Assembly: GCF_002796545.1 (NCBI RefSeq)
Contig: NZ_CP024895.1
Location: 242,130-306,129 of the forward strand
Direction: 5' to 3'
Length of the DNA: 64,000 bases
Source: Amycolatopsis sp. AA4
GTDB lineage: Bacteria; Actinomycetota; Actinomycetes; Mycobacteriales; Pseudonocardiaceae
A model generated the notes under the pieces. The model had not been told where the DNA came from and ran no database searches. It saw nothing but the letters and a program-made list of their open reading frames with translations. Position numbers and translations under genes: made by a program. Shown here one piece after another: positions 44,311-53,055 of the stretch (position 1 is the stretch's first letter; each line of letters starts with the position of its first letter).

Positions 44311-44640
44311 GCAGCCTGCCCTGGGCAATCGACGCGACAGGACGGTGACCTCCGATCGAGCTCCCCGAAGCTGGTCAGCTCGGCGTTGCGCGGCGGTTCG
44401 CGGTGCAGACGTCCTGCGCGCAGTCGCGCGCACTTGCCGCACCGGACGCGTCCGAGTAGTCATCGCTCCCGCCGACCCACCCGGACATCGCAAAACCAGC
44501 ACACCGCAACCGCACCCGCAGAAACAACCGTGCAACCGCGGAGAGTCGTTACACCACAACGGCTTTCAGGTTCGGAAACGGCACTGGCTGACCGGTGTTC
44601 GGCGGGTCTCGTCGCCGCCCGGTCGGACAGAGGCGTCGGT
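44311..44640. other. Intergenic region, no gene seen
   Basis: 330 bp between the membrane protein and the GNAT remnant; no credible frame and no clear palindrome. Confidence 0.3.
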
Positions 44641-45073
44641 TCAGAGGCGCTGGTTCCAGCAGACGAAGAACCGTTCGTCCCGGTCGGGCCGGATGCCGCC
44701 GGGAATGCCGAACACCATCTCCAGGTCCAGGCGGTCCTCGGGCCCGCGGACCTCGAATCCCTGGCGCTGGTAGAAGGCGATCAGGTCGGGCCGGTCGGCG
44801 GGGATCTGGCCGTAGACCAGCGGGTAGCCGTGCGCGAAGAAGATCTTCCTGGCCTGGCCCAGCAGCGCGGCGCCGAGGCCGCGGCCGCGGTGCGGCTCGT
44901 CGACGACCAGAGCGCCGACACCTTCGCCAGGCCGACCGTGCCGACGGCCAGGAGCTTGCCCTGCTCCCGGGAGCTGGCTCCGGCGTTGCGGGCGTACGTC
45001 GCGTAGTTTTCGGCCACGTGCCGGGGCGGGTACACGATCGCGGTTCCGACTGTGCCGCGGTCGCGATGGGCTG
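44641..45073 (-). pseudogene. GNAT acetyltransferase, truncated and frameshifted
   Basis: The C-terminal part is a clear GNAT: VVDEPHRGRGLGAALLGQAR is motif A with the acetyl-CoA loop, followed by YPLVYGQIPADRPDLIAFYQ and RQGFEVRGPE. Upstream, the natural reading is in another frame (YPPRHVAENYATYARNAG, GKLLAVGTVGLAKV), so an indel lies near 44920. The N-terminal third is missing because the sequence passes into the Tn3 transposase fragment near 45075. Confidence 0.65.
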
Positions 45074-47296
45074 CGACCAGCAGGCAAGGAGCGCCTGGCC
45101 GAGCTGCACGAGCAGCACCGGGCGGAGTCGGAGCGGCTGCTGGACGTGTTCGGCGACGTCCTGGCCGGCGCCCGGGAGGCCACCGCCGGATCCGAGAACG
45201 GCACGCCCGCGGCCGCGGTGGCCGAGCAGGCCGGGCGGCTGCTGCTCAAGACCTTGTCCGACGCGGGCGGGATCGAACGCCTGTCGGCCGCGCACGAGGT
45301 GGTAGCCGCGCATCACGGCAACAACTACCTGCCGCTGCTGGAGAAGTTCTACAAAAGCCACCGCTCGGCGCTGTTCACGCTGCTCGACACCCTCGACCTC
45401 GAGGCCACGAGCGCGGATCACAGCGTGCTGGACGCGGTGGAGTTCCTGCGCGCGATCCGGGGCCGCACCGGCGAATACGTGCCGGAGAAGGTCACCGTCG
45501 GGCAGGGCGCGGACGCGGTGACGGCGGCGATCGACATCGGCTTCGTCACCGAGGCGTGGCGCAAGACCCTGGTGGTCAAGGACCGGCCGGGGAAGCTGGT
45601 GCGCCGCCATCTGGAGGTGTGCGTGTTCTCCTACCTGGCTTCCGAGCTGCGGTCGGGGGACATCGCGGTGGCCGGGGCGGACTCGTTCGCGAACCTGCAC
45701 GCGCAGCTGATGTCCTGGGAGGAGTGCGAGCCGCTGGCCGTGCAGTTCTGCGGCCAGGCCGGCATCCCGTCGGACCCGAAGCAGCTGACCGCGCACTACC
45801 GGGCCGCGCTGGGCGACATCGCCGCGGTGGTGGACGCCGGGTTCCCGCACAACACCGACCTGTCGTTCGAGGACGGCCGTCCGGTCCTGCGCCGCCGCAA
45901 GGGCGCCGACCGGCGGCCGTCCGCGCTCGCCCTGGAAGACGCGATCCACCAGCGGCTCCCGGAGCGCGGGCTGCTGGACATCCTCGCCCGCACCGCGCAC
46001 CTGCTCGGCTGGACCCGGCATTTCGGGCCGGCGTCGGGGTCGGATCCGAAGATCCGCGGTGACCGGATGGCCCGCTACGTGCTGACCGTGTTCGCGAACG
46101 GCACGCTGCTGGGCCCGGCGCAGGTCGCGCGGCACATGCGCGACCAGGTGTCCGCGCACGAGCTGTCGATCGCGGCGAACAAGCACACCACGTCGGCGAA
46201 GATCGACGCCGCCTCCACCGACGTGATCAACGAGTTCGCGAAGCTCGACGTGGCCGGGATGTGGGGCGACGGACGGGTCGTGGCCGCGGACGGCACGCAG
46301 GTCGACACCTGGGAGAACAACATCCTCGCGGAGTCCCACATCCGCTACGGCGGCTACGGCGGGATCGCCTACCGCCACATCTCCGACACCTACATCGCCC
46401 TGTTCAGCCACTTCATCCCGTGCGGGGTGTGGGAGGCGGTGTACATCATCGAAGGGTTGCTGCGCAACGACTCCGACCTCCAACCGGACACGATCCACGC
46501 CGACACCCAGGGCCAGTCGCTGCCGGTGTTCGGGCTCGCGGCGCTGCTGGGGTTCGACCTGCTGCCGCGGATCCGCAACTGGCACGACCTGAACTTCTAC
46601 CGCCCGTCCGCGGACGCACGCTACGAGCACATCGACACGCTGTTCGGCGACAACGTGATCGACTGGGGCCTGATCGAGACGCACTGGACCGACCTGCTGC
46701 GCACCGCGATCTCCATCAGCGAGGGCCGCCTGTCGTCAGTGACCTTGCTGCGGCGGCTGGGCAACAATTCGCGCAAGAACCGGCTGTACCGGGCGTTCCG
46801 CGAGCTGGGCCGGGTGATCCGGACGATCACGCTGCTGCGGTTCCTGGCCGATGCGCAGCTGCGGGAGCAGATCACCGCGATCACCAACAAGGCCGAGGCG
46901 TTCCACGGGTTCTCCGCGTGGCTGCGCTTCGGCGGCGAGGCGATCGGCCGCAACGACCCGGACTACCAGGAGAAGATCGTCAAGTTCAACGAGCTGCTGG
47001 CCAACTGCGTGATCTACTCCAACGCCTGCGACATCACCGCCGCCGCCAACGCCCTGGCCGGCGACGGGCACCCGATCGATCCCGACGACCTGGCCACGAT
47101 CTCCCCGTACATCACCCACACCATCCGCCGCTTCGGCGACTGGGTGCTGGACCTGTCCCCACCCGAGACGGTGCCGGTCACCACGCTGGACCTGGTGCCC
47201 GGCGCGCTGTTCCCCGGCGACATCGCCACGGCCGCGGTGCCGGCCGTTGCCGCGGCACGACAACTGCTCCGTGCCGCCTCGAGGAAGGGGTCTTGA
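45074..47296 (+). pseudogene. Tn3-family transposase, N-terminally truncated
   Basis: From about KERLAELHEQHRAESERLLD onward the frame is a typical Tn3 transposase; a GTG at 45146 could start a 716-residue product. It contains the full DDE catalytic domain: Asp in VAADGTQVDTW, Asp in HADTQGQSLPVFG, Glu in TNKAEAFHGFSAWL, plus FIPCGVWEAVYIIEGLL. The usual first 300 residues are missing; the first 88 of such a protein are at 12.2 kb on the same strand. Without the N-terminal DNA-binding part it should not transpose alone. Confidence 0.9.
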
Positions 47297-47670
47297 TGAC
47301 CACCCGTTGGGTTCGCTACGTCGTCCCGGTCATGGTCGAGATCGACTGCGACAACGACGCGATCGACCGGATCGTCGCCCTGCCCGGCGAGGCACGCGAG
47401 GACCGCGACGACCGCGGCCAGTTCTGCATCTACGACGAGAACTTCATCCGCCGCCACGCCGACGGCCCGGACGAGGTGCACGCCCTGTGGGTGGCCAACC
47501 CGCCGAACGGGCGGATCCTGCCCGGCCCGCCGCAGGACTGGCCGCACCTGCTGGACTGGGAAGACGGCTTCGACCTCGACGAATACGACGCCGACGGATA
47601 CTGCGAGGACGACCGCTACACCGACTGCGACCCCTACGCGCCGCCGCGCCGTCCGGGAGCGTCCTCGTGA
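47296..47670 (+). CDS. Acidic hypothetical protein, Tn3 satellite gene
   Basis: ATG overlaps the transposase stop; 124 residues. TRWVRYVVPVMVEIDCDNDA at the N-terminus is followed by a long acidic region (DWEDGFDLDEYDADGYCEDD) ending PYAPPRRPGASS. Its 3' end is repeated at 11.9 kb. The close coupling indicates it belongs to the same mobile unit. Function unknown; possible DNA mimic by charge, which is speculation. Confidence 0.6.
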   Translation: MTTRWVRYVVPVMVEIDCDNDAIDRIVALPGEAREDRDDRGQFCIYDENFIRRHADGPDEVHALWVANPPNGRILPGPPQDWPHLLDWEDGFDLDEYDADGYCEDDRYTDCDPYAPPRRPGASS

Positions 47671-47693
47671 CCGGCGACGGCGCGGGCGCCGCG
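47633..47693 (+). repeat. Direct repeat r1, copy 2
   Basis: Matches 11923-11983 with two mismatches; here in its natural place at the gene end and next gene start. Confidence 0.8.
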
Positions 47694-47828
47694 CCGGTCG
47701 AGTCGGAGGCGGTGCGGATGGTCCGCGGTACCCCGCCGTGGTGGCCGGGGTCCGGGCCGGTTTCCGGCGGTAACCCACCGCTCGGGCAGAGCGTCAGTCG
47801 CTTCGGGAACCAGGCCCGGAGCGGGGTG
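47667..47828 (+). pseudogene. Internally deleted DUF6166-like gene, repeat r2 copy 2
   Basis: A GTG overlapping the previous stop begins VTGDGAGAAPVESEAVRM. After a deletion, another frame gives YPAVVAGVRAGFRR and a TAA, the same end as the intact gene at 13.5 kb. The following spacer also matches r2. So the gene lost its middle here. Confidence 0.6.
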
Positions 47829-47854
47829 GCTGCACGAGAGCTGGGAACGGGCTC

Positions 47855-49084
47855 TCATGCGTGCTGAGGGTCGCGGACGATGCTGTGCACCTGGGGGACG
47901 AGGAGATTGGCCAGGCATGCCAGGACGATGAGCGCAGCGGCGGCGAGCAACAGCGGGCCGGGCGACACGACGGGCAGGGCGACGGCGACGAGGATGTATC
48001 CGAGCGGGATGGCGGCGGTTTCGCCGAAGGCGTTGATCGCGAACAGGCGTCCTTGAAGCCGGTCCTCGACGTGGGAGGCGAGGACGACGTTCCAGGCCAC
48101 GCTCGCGATGTCCATGGCGAGCCCGGCGAGGAGCATCGCGGTCATCACGATCGCGAACGGCGCGTGCGCTCCCATCGCGGCGAGCGGGAGCGCGAGCCCG
48201 CAGGACACGCAGAGCGCTACTGTCAGCAGTCTGCGGGGTTTCCAGGCCAGGGCGAGTCCGCTGCCCGCGACCATGCCGGCGGCGAAACCGGCCTGCAGCG
48301 CGCCCCAGCCGGCTGCGCCGTGGTAGCGGTCGGCCGCGACGACGGGGCCTAGCAGCGCGTTGCCGGCCATCCACGCGGACAGGACTGCCGTCCCGGACAG
48401 GGTGTAGGTCCACATCCAGGTCCGGGACAGGAACTGTGACCATCCTTCGGCGAAGTCCTGCCGGAGGGTGCCGCGCGCGGTCGTGACGGAGCCGAGGTCG
48501 AGGCCGAGCACCAGCAGTGCCGACAGGACGAAGCTGGCGGCGTCGACGGCCAGGCCCACCGCTGGGGAGGAGACGCTGATCACCAGCCCGCCGACGGCCG
48601 GTCCGGCGACGCGGACCGCGTTCTGGGGGAACCGGGCGAGTGCGTTGGCCTGCTGGATGAGGTGTTCGGGCACGATCTGCCGCAGGATCCCTTGTTGCGC
48701 GGGCCGTGATATCGCCGCGGCGGCTCCGGAGAGGAAGGACAGGCCCCCGAGCAGGAGCGTCGCGCGGGCGTCGACGGCCACGACCGCCGCGACCGCCGCT
48801 TGGACGAGCGCGGCGCTCAGCCGGCCGGCGAACAGCAGCCGCGACCGGGACACGCGGTCGGCCAGCGCTCCGCCGTAGAGCAGGAACACCACGGTGGGCA
48901 CGATGTTGAGCGCGAGGACCACCGCGAGAGACGACCCGCCGCTGCCGCCGCCGACCACGGCGAAAGCGAGCGCGACCGGAGCGATCGACGATCCGAAACC
49001 GTTGACGACATTCGAGGCGAACACGCGCCGGAACGCGCCGATGCGCAGCAGCTCCGCCGCGCCGCCGCTGCGCAGCGCGGTCAC
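47855..49084 (-). CDS. MFS exporter of the RiPP locus
   Basis: GTG at 49084 overlaps the hydrolase stop (GTGA); 409 residues, about 12 TM segments. FRRVFASNVVNGFGSSIAPV, ALADRVSRSRLLFAGRL, ISRPAQQGILRQIVPEHLIQ and GPAVGGLVISV are typical of MFS_3-type exporters. Last gene of the precursor-tfuA-ycaO-hydrolase operon, so it most likely exports the mature peptide and may give self-protection. Confidence 0.85.
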   Translation of the reverse strand: MTALRSGGAAELLRIGAFRRVFASNVVNGFGSSIAPVALAFAVVGGGSGGSSLAVVLALNIVPTVVFLLYGGALADRVSRSRLLFAGRLSAALVQAAVAAVVAVDARATLLLGGLSFLSGAAAAISRPAQQGILRQIVPEHLIQQANALARFPQNAVRVAGPAVGGLVISVSSPAVGLAVDAASFVLSALLVLGLDLGSVTTARGTLRQDFAEGWSQFLSRTWMWTYTLSGTAVLSAWMAGNALLGPVVAADRYHGAAGWGALQAGFAAGMVAGSGLALAWKPRRLLTVALCVSCGLALPLAAMGAHAPFAIVMTAMLLAGLAMDIASVAWNVVLASHVEDRLQGRLFAINAFGETAAIPLGYILVAVALPVVSPGPLLLAAAALIVLACLANLLVPQVHSIVRDPQHA

Positions 49085-49899
49085 TGTTGCCGGCCTGTCG
49101 CGGTGTCGCGGTTCCGCTCCCAGAGGGCGATGCCGTGCCGGTAGGCCGCCCAGTAGTCGGCGTGGGAGATTTTTCCGTGGCCTCGGCCGTTGCGCAGCAG
49201 GGAGACGTACACGCCCGGGTCGGGGTCGGTGGCCTCGACGATCGGGAGGAGATGGTTTTTGAGGTGGAGCAGGTCGCGGTCGCTGACCGCGGCGTAGACC
49301 ATTTTCCCGGTATCGGGCGGTCGCCGCGCGAGCAGCGTTGACAGTTTCTCCGGTTCGGCGGTTCCCGGCAGGTGCGCCCAGGGCGCGAATTCCGGCCACA
49401 GGAAAAACGAGCGCGGATCGTTCTGGGGCGCGATGGCCAGCGCCAGGCTCGGCGAGCGGGACTGCAGCGCCATCCGGATCGCGGCGTATCCGCCGGAGGA
49501 GGGGCCGTGCCAGACCACGCCGCGCAGGCGATGCTGTCGCGCCAGGTCGGCAGCTACGCGGTCGAGCAGCGGCCAGAAGTGCCGTGCACCGGACAGATAC
49601 CAGCCGATGGAGCAGTCCGGCGAGCGTTCCAGGACCGGGTCGGACGCGAACAGACAGACCGCGTTCAGCGACAGCGAGGTCTCCTGCCGGAGGAACACCG
49701 GCGTGCGGTACTGCGCCCGTTCGATCTGGCCGTGCAGGAACACGCTCACGTACGGGGACTCGATCTTCTTCGGCACCCGGACCATGTACTGCAGCAGGTC
49801 CCCGTCCGGCGACCTCGCCGCGTAGGAACGGCTCTCCCGCGTCGGGCTGTCGTCCGCAGCGTCGCGGGCCTCGGATCCCGGGGCCGGGCGACGGGTCAT
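49081..49899 (-). CDS. Alpha/beta-hydrolase of the RiPP locus
   Basis: ATG 49899 overlaps the ycaO stop; 272 residues. The nucleophile elbow is GVVWHGPSSGGYAAIRMALQ (G-x-S-x-G), with Asp in AAVSDRDLL and His in RNGRGHGKISHADYW as likely partners. YMVRVPKKIESPYVSVFLHG is the early strand region. No signal peptide, so cytoplasmic. In this operon it could cut the leader, hydrolyse a thioester or remove a protecting group; prolyl-oligopeptidase-like action is one option. Confidence 0.7.
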   Translation of the reverse strand: MTRRPAPGSEARDAADDSPTRESRSYAARSPDGDLLQYMVRVPKKIESPYVSVFLHGQIERAQYRTPVFLRQETSLSLNAVCLFASDPVLERSPDCSIGWYLSGARHFWPLLDRVAADLARQHRLRGVVWHGPSSGGYAAIRMALQSRSPSLALAIAPQNDPRSFFLWPEFAPWAHLPGTAEPEKLSTLLARRPPDTGKMVYAAVSDRDLLHLKNHLLPIVEATDPDPGVYVSLLRNGRGHGKISHADYWAAYRHGIALWERNRDTATGRQQ

Positions 49900-51101
49900 C
49901 CGCGGTCCTTCGCCCCGGACGCGAGCGGAGCCGACTGGGCGGCCTCGTCCGCGCGCGGCGAGTACCGGGGGATGTCGTTGCGCAGCATCGTGCGCAGCCC
50001 GGGGCCGACGACTTTGACGACGGAGAACACGTCCGGGCGCGTGGACAGGTCGAGCACGATCGGTTCGTGCCCGCTGACGGCTTCAACGCGCCGTGCGAGC
50101 GTGGCCAGCTCGCTGCTGAGGCTGGTGTCCTGGAACCCGAGGCCTTCGACCGCCAGGTCCCAGTCGAGGCCGGTGACGGTGAAGCGCGGCTCGTCGCAGA
50201 CCGAGGAGAAGACGTCGATTTCGGACGGAATGTCGTCGCGTGTCCCGGTGATCTCGGTCAGGCGCGTCTGCACGGCTTCGGTCAGCGCCCGCGACACCGC
50301 CACGGCGGGATCGCTGTGCGCGCCCGCTCCCGCGCACACGGCCGGGTAGTCCTGCGACCAGATGCAGGCGACCGCGACGGGCAGCGCGTACGGGTTGGGC
50401 ACCAGGGCGAGCTCCAGCTGGACGCCCGCGTCGTCGAGGCGGCGGATGGTGTCCTGGCAGAACGGCGAGCTGATGCTGCGCGGGTCGAGGAAGACCCGGT
50501 GGTCGGGCGCGTGTTCTTTCAGCGTCGACACGACGTCGCGTTCGATGACCTCGTACAGGCCGTGCAGGACCGCCTCGTCGTGGGTGTTGCCCGAGGCCAG
50601 GCCGTTGCTGCTGGCGTCGAACGGGACGGGCTGCCAGTCGCGGGTGCTGGTGAAGGCCAGGTCTACGACGTCGCAGGGGATCCAGGTCGGCGTACCGCTG
50701 CGCAGGCCGACGCCGCGGTACCAGTCGAGGACGAGCAGGTCGAACGCGTCGGCCGTGACGCGCGCGTTGAGGTTCGCGACGTCATACTGCAGGTCGAGGT
50801 CCCGGGCGAGGGCGGTGCGCCGCTCGTTGCCGGGATGTTCGGCGTGTTGCTGTTCGAGGGTTTCCATGACCGCGGACAGCTTCGCCAGGATGGGGTCGTG
50901 GCCTTTGCCTTGTGCCACCGACAGGGTTTCCGATGCGGGGCGCACCGCGAGGAACACGGGCACGCCGATGCAGTCGAGGCCGGTGACGTCGGCGACCCGG
51001 GTCACGCCGTAGCCGGGCAGCAGCGGCTCGATCAGCGCCCAGGTGTCCTCCGGGGCCCTGGCCCGGTGGGTTCCGGGGAGGACGATCTTCTTATCCAGCA
51101 T
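49896..51101 (-). CDS. ycaO: YcaO-domain protein
   Basis: ATG 51101, overlapping tfuA by 11 bp; 401 residues. YcaO enzymes use ATP to phosphorylate a backbone amide, giving azolines, amidines or, with TfuA, thioamides. The ATP-binding region is clear: DASSNGLASGNTHDEAVLHG, LYEVIERDVVSTL, then ALTEAVQTRLTEITGTRDD. The N-terminal region (CIGVPVFLAVRPASETLSVA, QGKGHDPILAKLSAVMETLE) fits the bacterial family. No fused E1-like or ocin-ThiF partner, as expected for the thioamide-forming type that pairs with TfuA. Confidence 0.92.
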   Translation of the reverse strand: MLDKKIVLPGTHRARAPEDTWALIEPLLPGYGVTRVADVTGLDCIGVPVFLAVRPASETLSVAQGKGHDPILAKLSAVMETLEQQHAEHPGNERRTALARDLDLQYDVANLNARVTADAFDLLVLDWYRGVGLRSGTPTWIPCDVVDLAFTSTRDWQPVPFDASSNGLASGNTHDEAVLHGLYEVIERDVVSTLKEHAPDHRVFLDPRSISSPFCQDTIRRLDDAGVQLELALVPNPYALPVAVACIWSQDYPAVCAGAGAHSDPAVAVSRALTEAVQTRLTEITGTRDDIPSEIDVFSSVCDEPRFTVTGLDWDLAVEGLGFQDTSLSSELATLARRVEAVSGHEPIVLDLSTRPDVFSVVKVVGPGLRTMLRNDIPRYSPRADEAAQSAPLASGAKDRG

Positions 51102-52386
51102 GGGCGCTCGTCTTTCGCTCCTGGAAGGCGCGCACTGCGGTGAGGTAGCCCACGACCATCCGCGCGAGCGCGCGCACGGCGTCGCCCTCGCTGCGGAATC
51201 CCCGGGCGACGCCGGCGCCTTCCATCTCGTCGGCGTCGACGCCCCAGAGGTCGGCCAGCAGCGCGGACCCGACATCGCGGCGCAGCCAGCGGGAGCTGAA
51301 CGCCGGGTTGCGGGCGTGGAATTCGCGGTCCGCGGCGAGGTACTCGGTCAGGGTGGCGATGTCCTGCGGCGTTTCCCCGGCCAGCAGCCACCGCACGTGC
51401 CGGCTGTCGCCGAGGTCGTAGCGGGGCCGGAAAATCGTCCGCTGCACCTGGTCGACGAACGGCGCACGCCCGCGTGCGGACTCGCCGATGCCCAGCGCGT
51501 CGAAACGCTGCGCGAGCTCCTGTCCCTCGGCCTGTCCCGCGGGGCTGCGCGACAGGCGCGCCAGGAACCCGGCCCAGATGTCGGGGAAAGCGGGGTTGAA
51601 GATCTGCTGGTACTGGATCCGGCAGCCGAGCGGGGCCGGGGAGTCCTCGGCGAATCCGGCGAAGTGGTTGCGCCAGTCGCGGTAGAAGCCGGTGTGCCAG
51701 TCGCCGAGCCGGACGCGCTCGCCGGAGGATTCCTGCCAGTCCCGCGTCTCCTGGATCCAGGTGAGCGCGGCGATCGCGTCGGCGCGTTTCTGGTTGCCGA
51801 AGTGGCGCTCGTCGCGGGTTTTGGCCTCCCACCAGTCCGCGAAGTCCTCGCGGCCGTGCTTGCGGGCCCACCGCAGGCAGGTGCGGAATGTGCGCTGCGG
51901 GTAGTACAGCTGCCGGAACAGCTCCAGCAGCGCAGCCTGCTCGGCTGCGGGGATGACGTGTTCGGCGGCCGCGGCGCGCAGGACCGCCCGGATGTTGACC
52001 AAGGGCACGGTGAGGGCGCTGAGGTCGTCGTCGCTGCCGTGCGCGACCGCCACCTCGTCGTCGCCGACGATCTCGCCGGAGGCGTAGGCCCGGTAGATCT
52101 CGCCGATGCCGATCATGCCGAACCGCGCCAGGTCCGCGGCGCGCAGCGCCCCGACGCTGGACGCTCCGACGACCCGCACTCCGTTGTCCAGCGCGTGGAA
52201 CACTTCTTTGTGCCGCAGGGACAACGACTGGTGGTAGAGGCCGTCCAGGACGAGAACGGTGTCTCCGCTGGCGATGTCGGGGGCGAAAAGGTCGCCGTGT
52301 TTGATCGGCCGGTGCACGGCGACCTCGCCGACGATGCCGCGGACTTCCTTTTCGCCGATGGTCGGCCCGACGAATACGTGGATCAA
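51091..52386 (-). CDS. tfuA: TfuA-like protein
   Basis: TTG start at 52386 with GGAGG 7 bases upstream; 431 residues. The TfuA core is at the N-terminus: FVGPTIGEKEVR, VLVLDGLYHQSLSLRHKEVF, ALDNGVRVVGASSVGALRAA, DLARFGMIGIGEIYRAYASG. TfuA proteins support YcaO thioamidation, probably by delivering sulfide. The C-terminal 220 residues are a longer helical region (FRQLYYPQRTFRTCLRWARK). Coupled to ycaO by overlap. Confidence 0.92.
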   Translation of the reverse strand: MIHVFVGPTIGEKEVRGIVGEVAVHRPIKHGDLFAPDIASGDTVLVLDGLYHQSLSLRHKEVFHALDNGVRVVGASSVGALRAADLARFGMIGIGEIYRAYASGEIVGDDEVAVAHGSDDDLSALTVPLVNIRAVLRAAAAEHVIPAAEQAALLELFRQLYYPQRTFRTCLRWARKHGREDFADWWEAKTRDERHFGNQKRADAIAALTWIQETRDWQESSGERVRLGDWHTGFYRDWRNHFAGFAEDSPAPLGCRIQYQQIFNPAFPDIWAGFLARLSRSPAGQAEGQELAQRFDALGIGESARGRAPFVDQVQRTIFRPRYDLGDSRHVRWLLAGETPQDIATLTEYLAADREFHARNPAFSSRWLRRDVGSALLADLWGVDADEMEGAGVARGFRSEGDAVRALARMVVGYLTAVRAFQERKTSAHAG

Positions 52387-52434
52387 CAGCTTCCTCCGCG
52401 GGCGCTGGAATGCGTGGACGGGAAGGCGCGCGCC

Positions 52435-52469
52435 CCGGCGGGCCGGAAGGAGAATCCCCGGCCCGCCGG
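52435..52469 (-). terminator. Hairpin between precursor and tfuA (attenuator candidate)
   Basis: CCGGCGGGCCGG (52435-52446) and its complement (52458-52469) form a perfect 12-bp stem with an 11-nt loop, 8 bp after the precursor stop and about 48 bp before the tfuA start. Such hairpins often let the precursor be transcribed in excess of the enzymes. Confidence 0.7.
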
Positions 52470-52476
52470 CGTTGCG

Positions 52477-52617
52477 TCAGTCCCGCGTCGCGTTGTCGCC
52501 GCCCGCCACGTTCGCGGGGCTGTCCGAGAAGAGCGCGGAGAACTGCTCGCGGGTCAGCTGGTCCGCGACGCTGACCGTCAGCTCCGAAGGCTCCGCGATG
52601 GCGTTGCTCGAATCCAT
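52477..52617 (-). CDS. Candidate RiPP precursor peptide, 46 residues
   Basis: ATG 52617 gives 46 residues; an in-frame ATG at 52650 would give 57. The first 30 residues form a leader-like acidic helix region (SELTVSVADQLTREQFSALF). The C-terminus, SDSPANVAGGDNATRD, is small, polar and Gly/Ala/Asn-rich with no Cys, a plausible core. It is the first gene in front of tfuA and ycaO, on the same strand, 90 bp away with a hairpin between. No similarity to thioviridamide or thiovarsolin cores is evident. The cleavage site is unknown. Confidence 0.75.
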   Translation of the reverse strand: MDSSNAIAEPSELTVSVADQLTREQFSALFSDSPANVAGGDNATRD

Positions 52618-53055
52618 TCCAGAATCCAATCTTTCGACGGCGTCTAGCATGCCGGTCTTGTCGATAGCGACTGGCATGATCGCGTCTGCCCTCGTCGCGG
52701 TGCAAGATCCGAATGACGGCTTGACCGTCTCGCGCGCCGGGGGATCGCAGGAGGGGCTAGTCGCGAAAGACGCGGCGAAGCGGACGTAGGTGGCGATATT
52801 TTGCGGTTGAGGATGGGAGCCGGCAGGCAAAGATCCCCTATTGAAGGCATTGCCAGAGTCGGATCTTTGTGCTTGCCCGGTTGTCGTGCCGACAGTTTCC
52901 CGGGCACGAAAATCCCCTTTTCCGGGGGTTTCTCGCGGGTGCCGCGGCGGCGGGCGCGACGAGTCCGAAAACGAGGAAAGGCGTGACCGCGGTCGCGCCG
53001 GACAGGGCGTGGCGGATTCCCGGACGTCGGGACCGGGATTGAGGAGGAGACGAGC
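52618..53055. promoter_or_regulatory. Divergent promoter region of the RiPP locus
   Basis: 438 bp between the precursor and the HTTM-like gene, clearly less GC-rich in its middle. CAAAGATCC (52828-52836) and GGATCTTTG (52861-52869) form an inverted repeat that may be an operator. CGTGCC/GGCACG with a 12-nt spacer lies at about 52887-52910. No further gene seen. Confidence 0.5.

Noticed and set aside
47855..53055. Thiopeptide or linear azole peptide cluster
   Set aside because: No dehydratase, azoline dehydrogenase, E1-like partner or Cys/Ser/Thr-rich core; TfuA points to thioamide instead.
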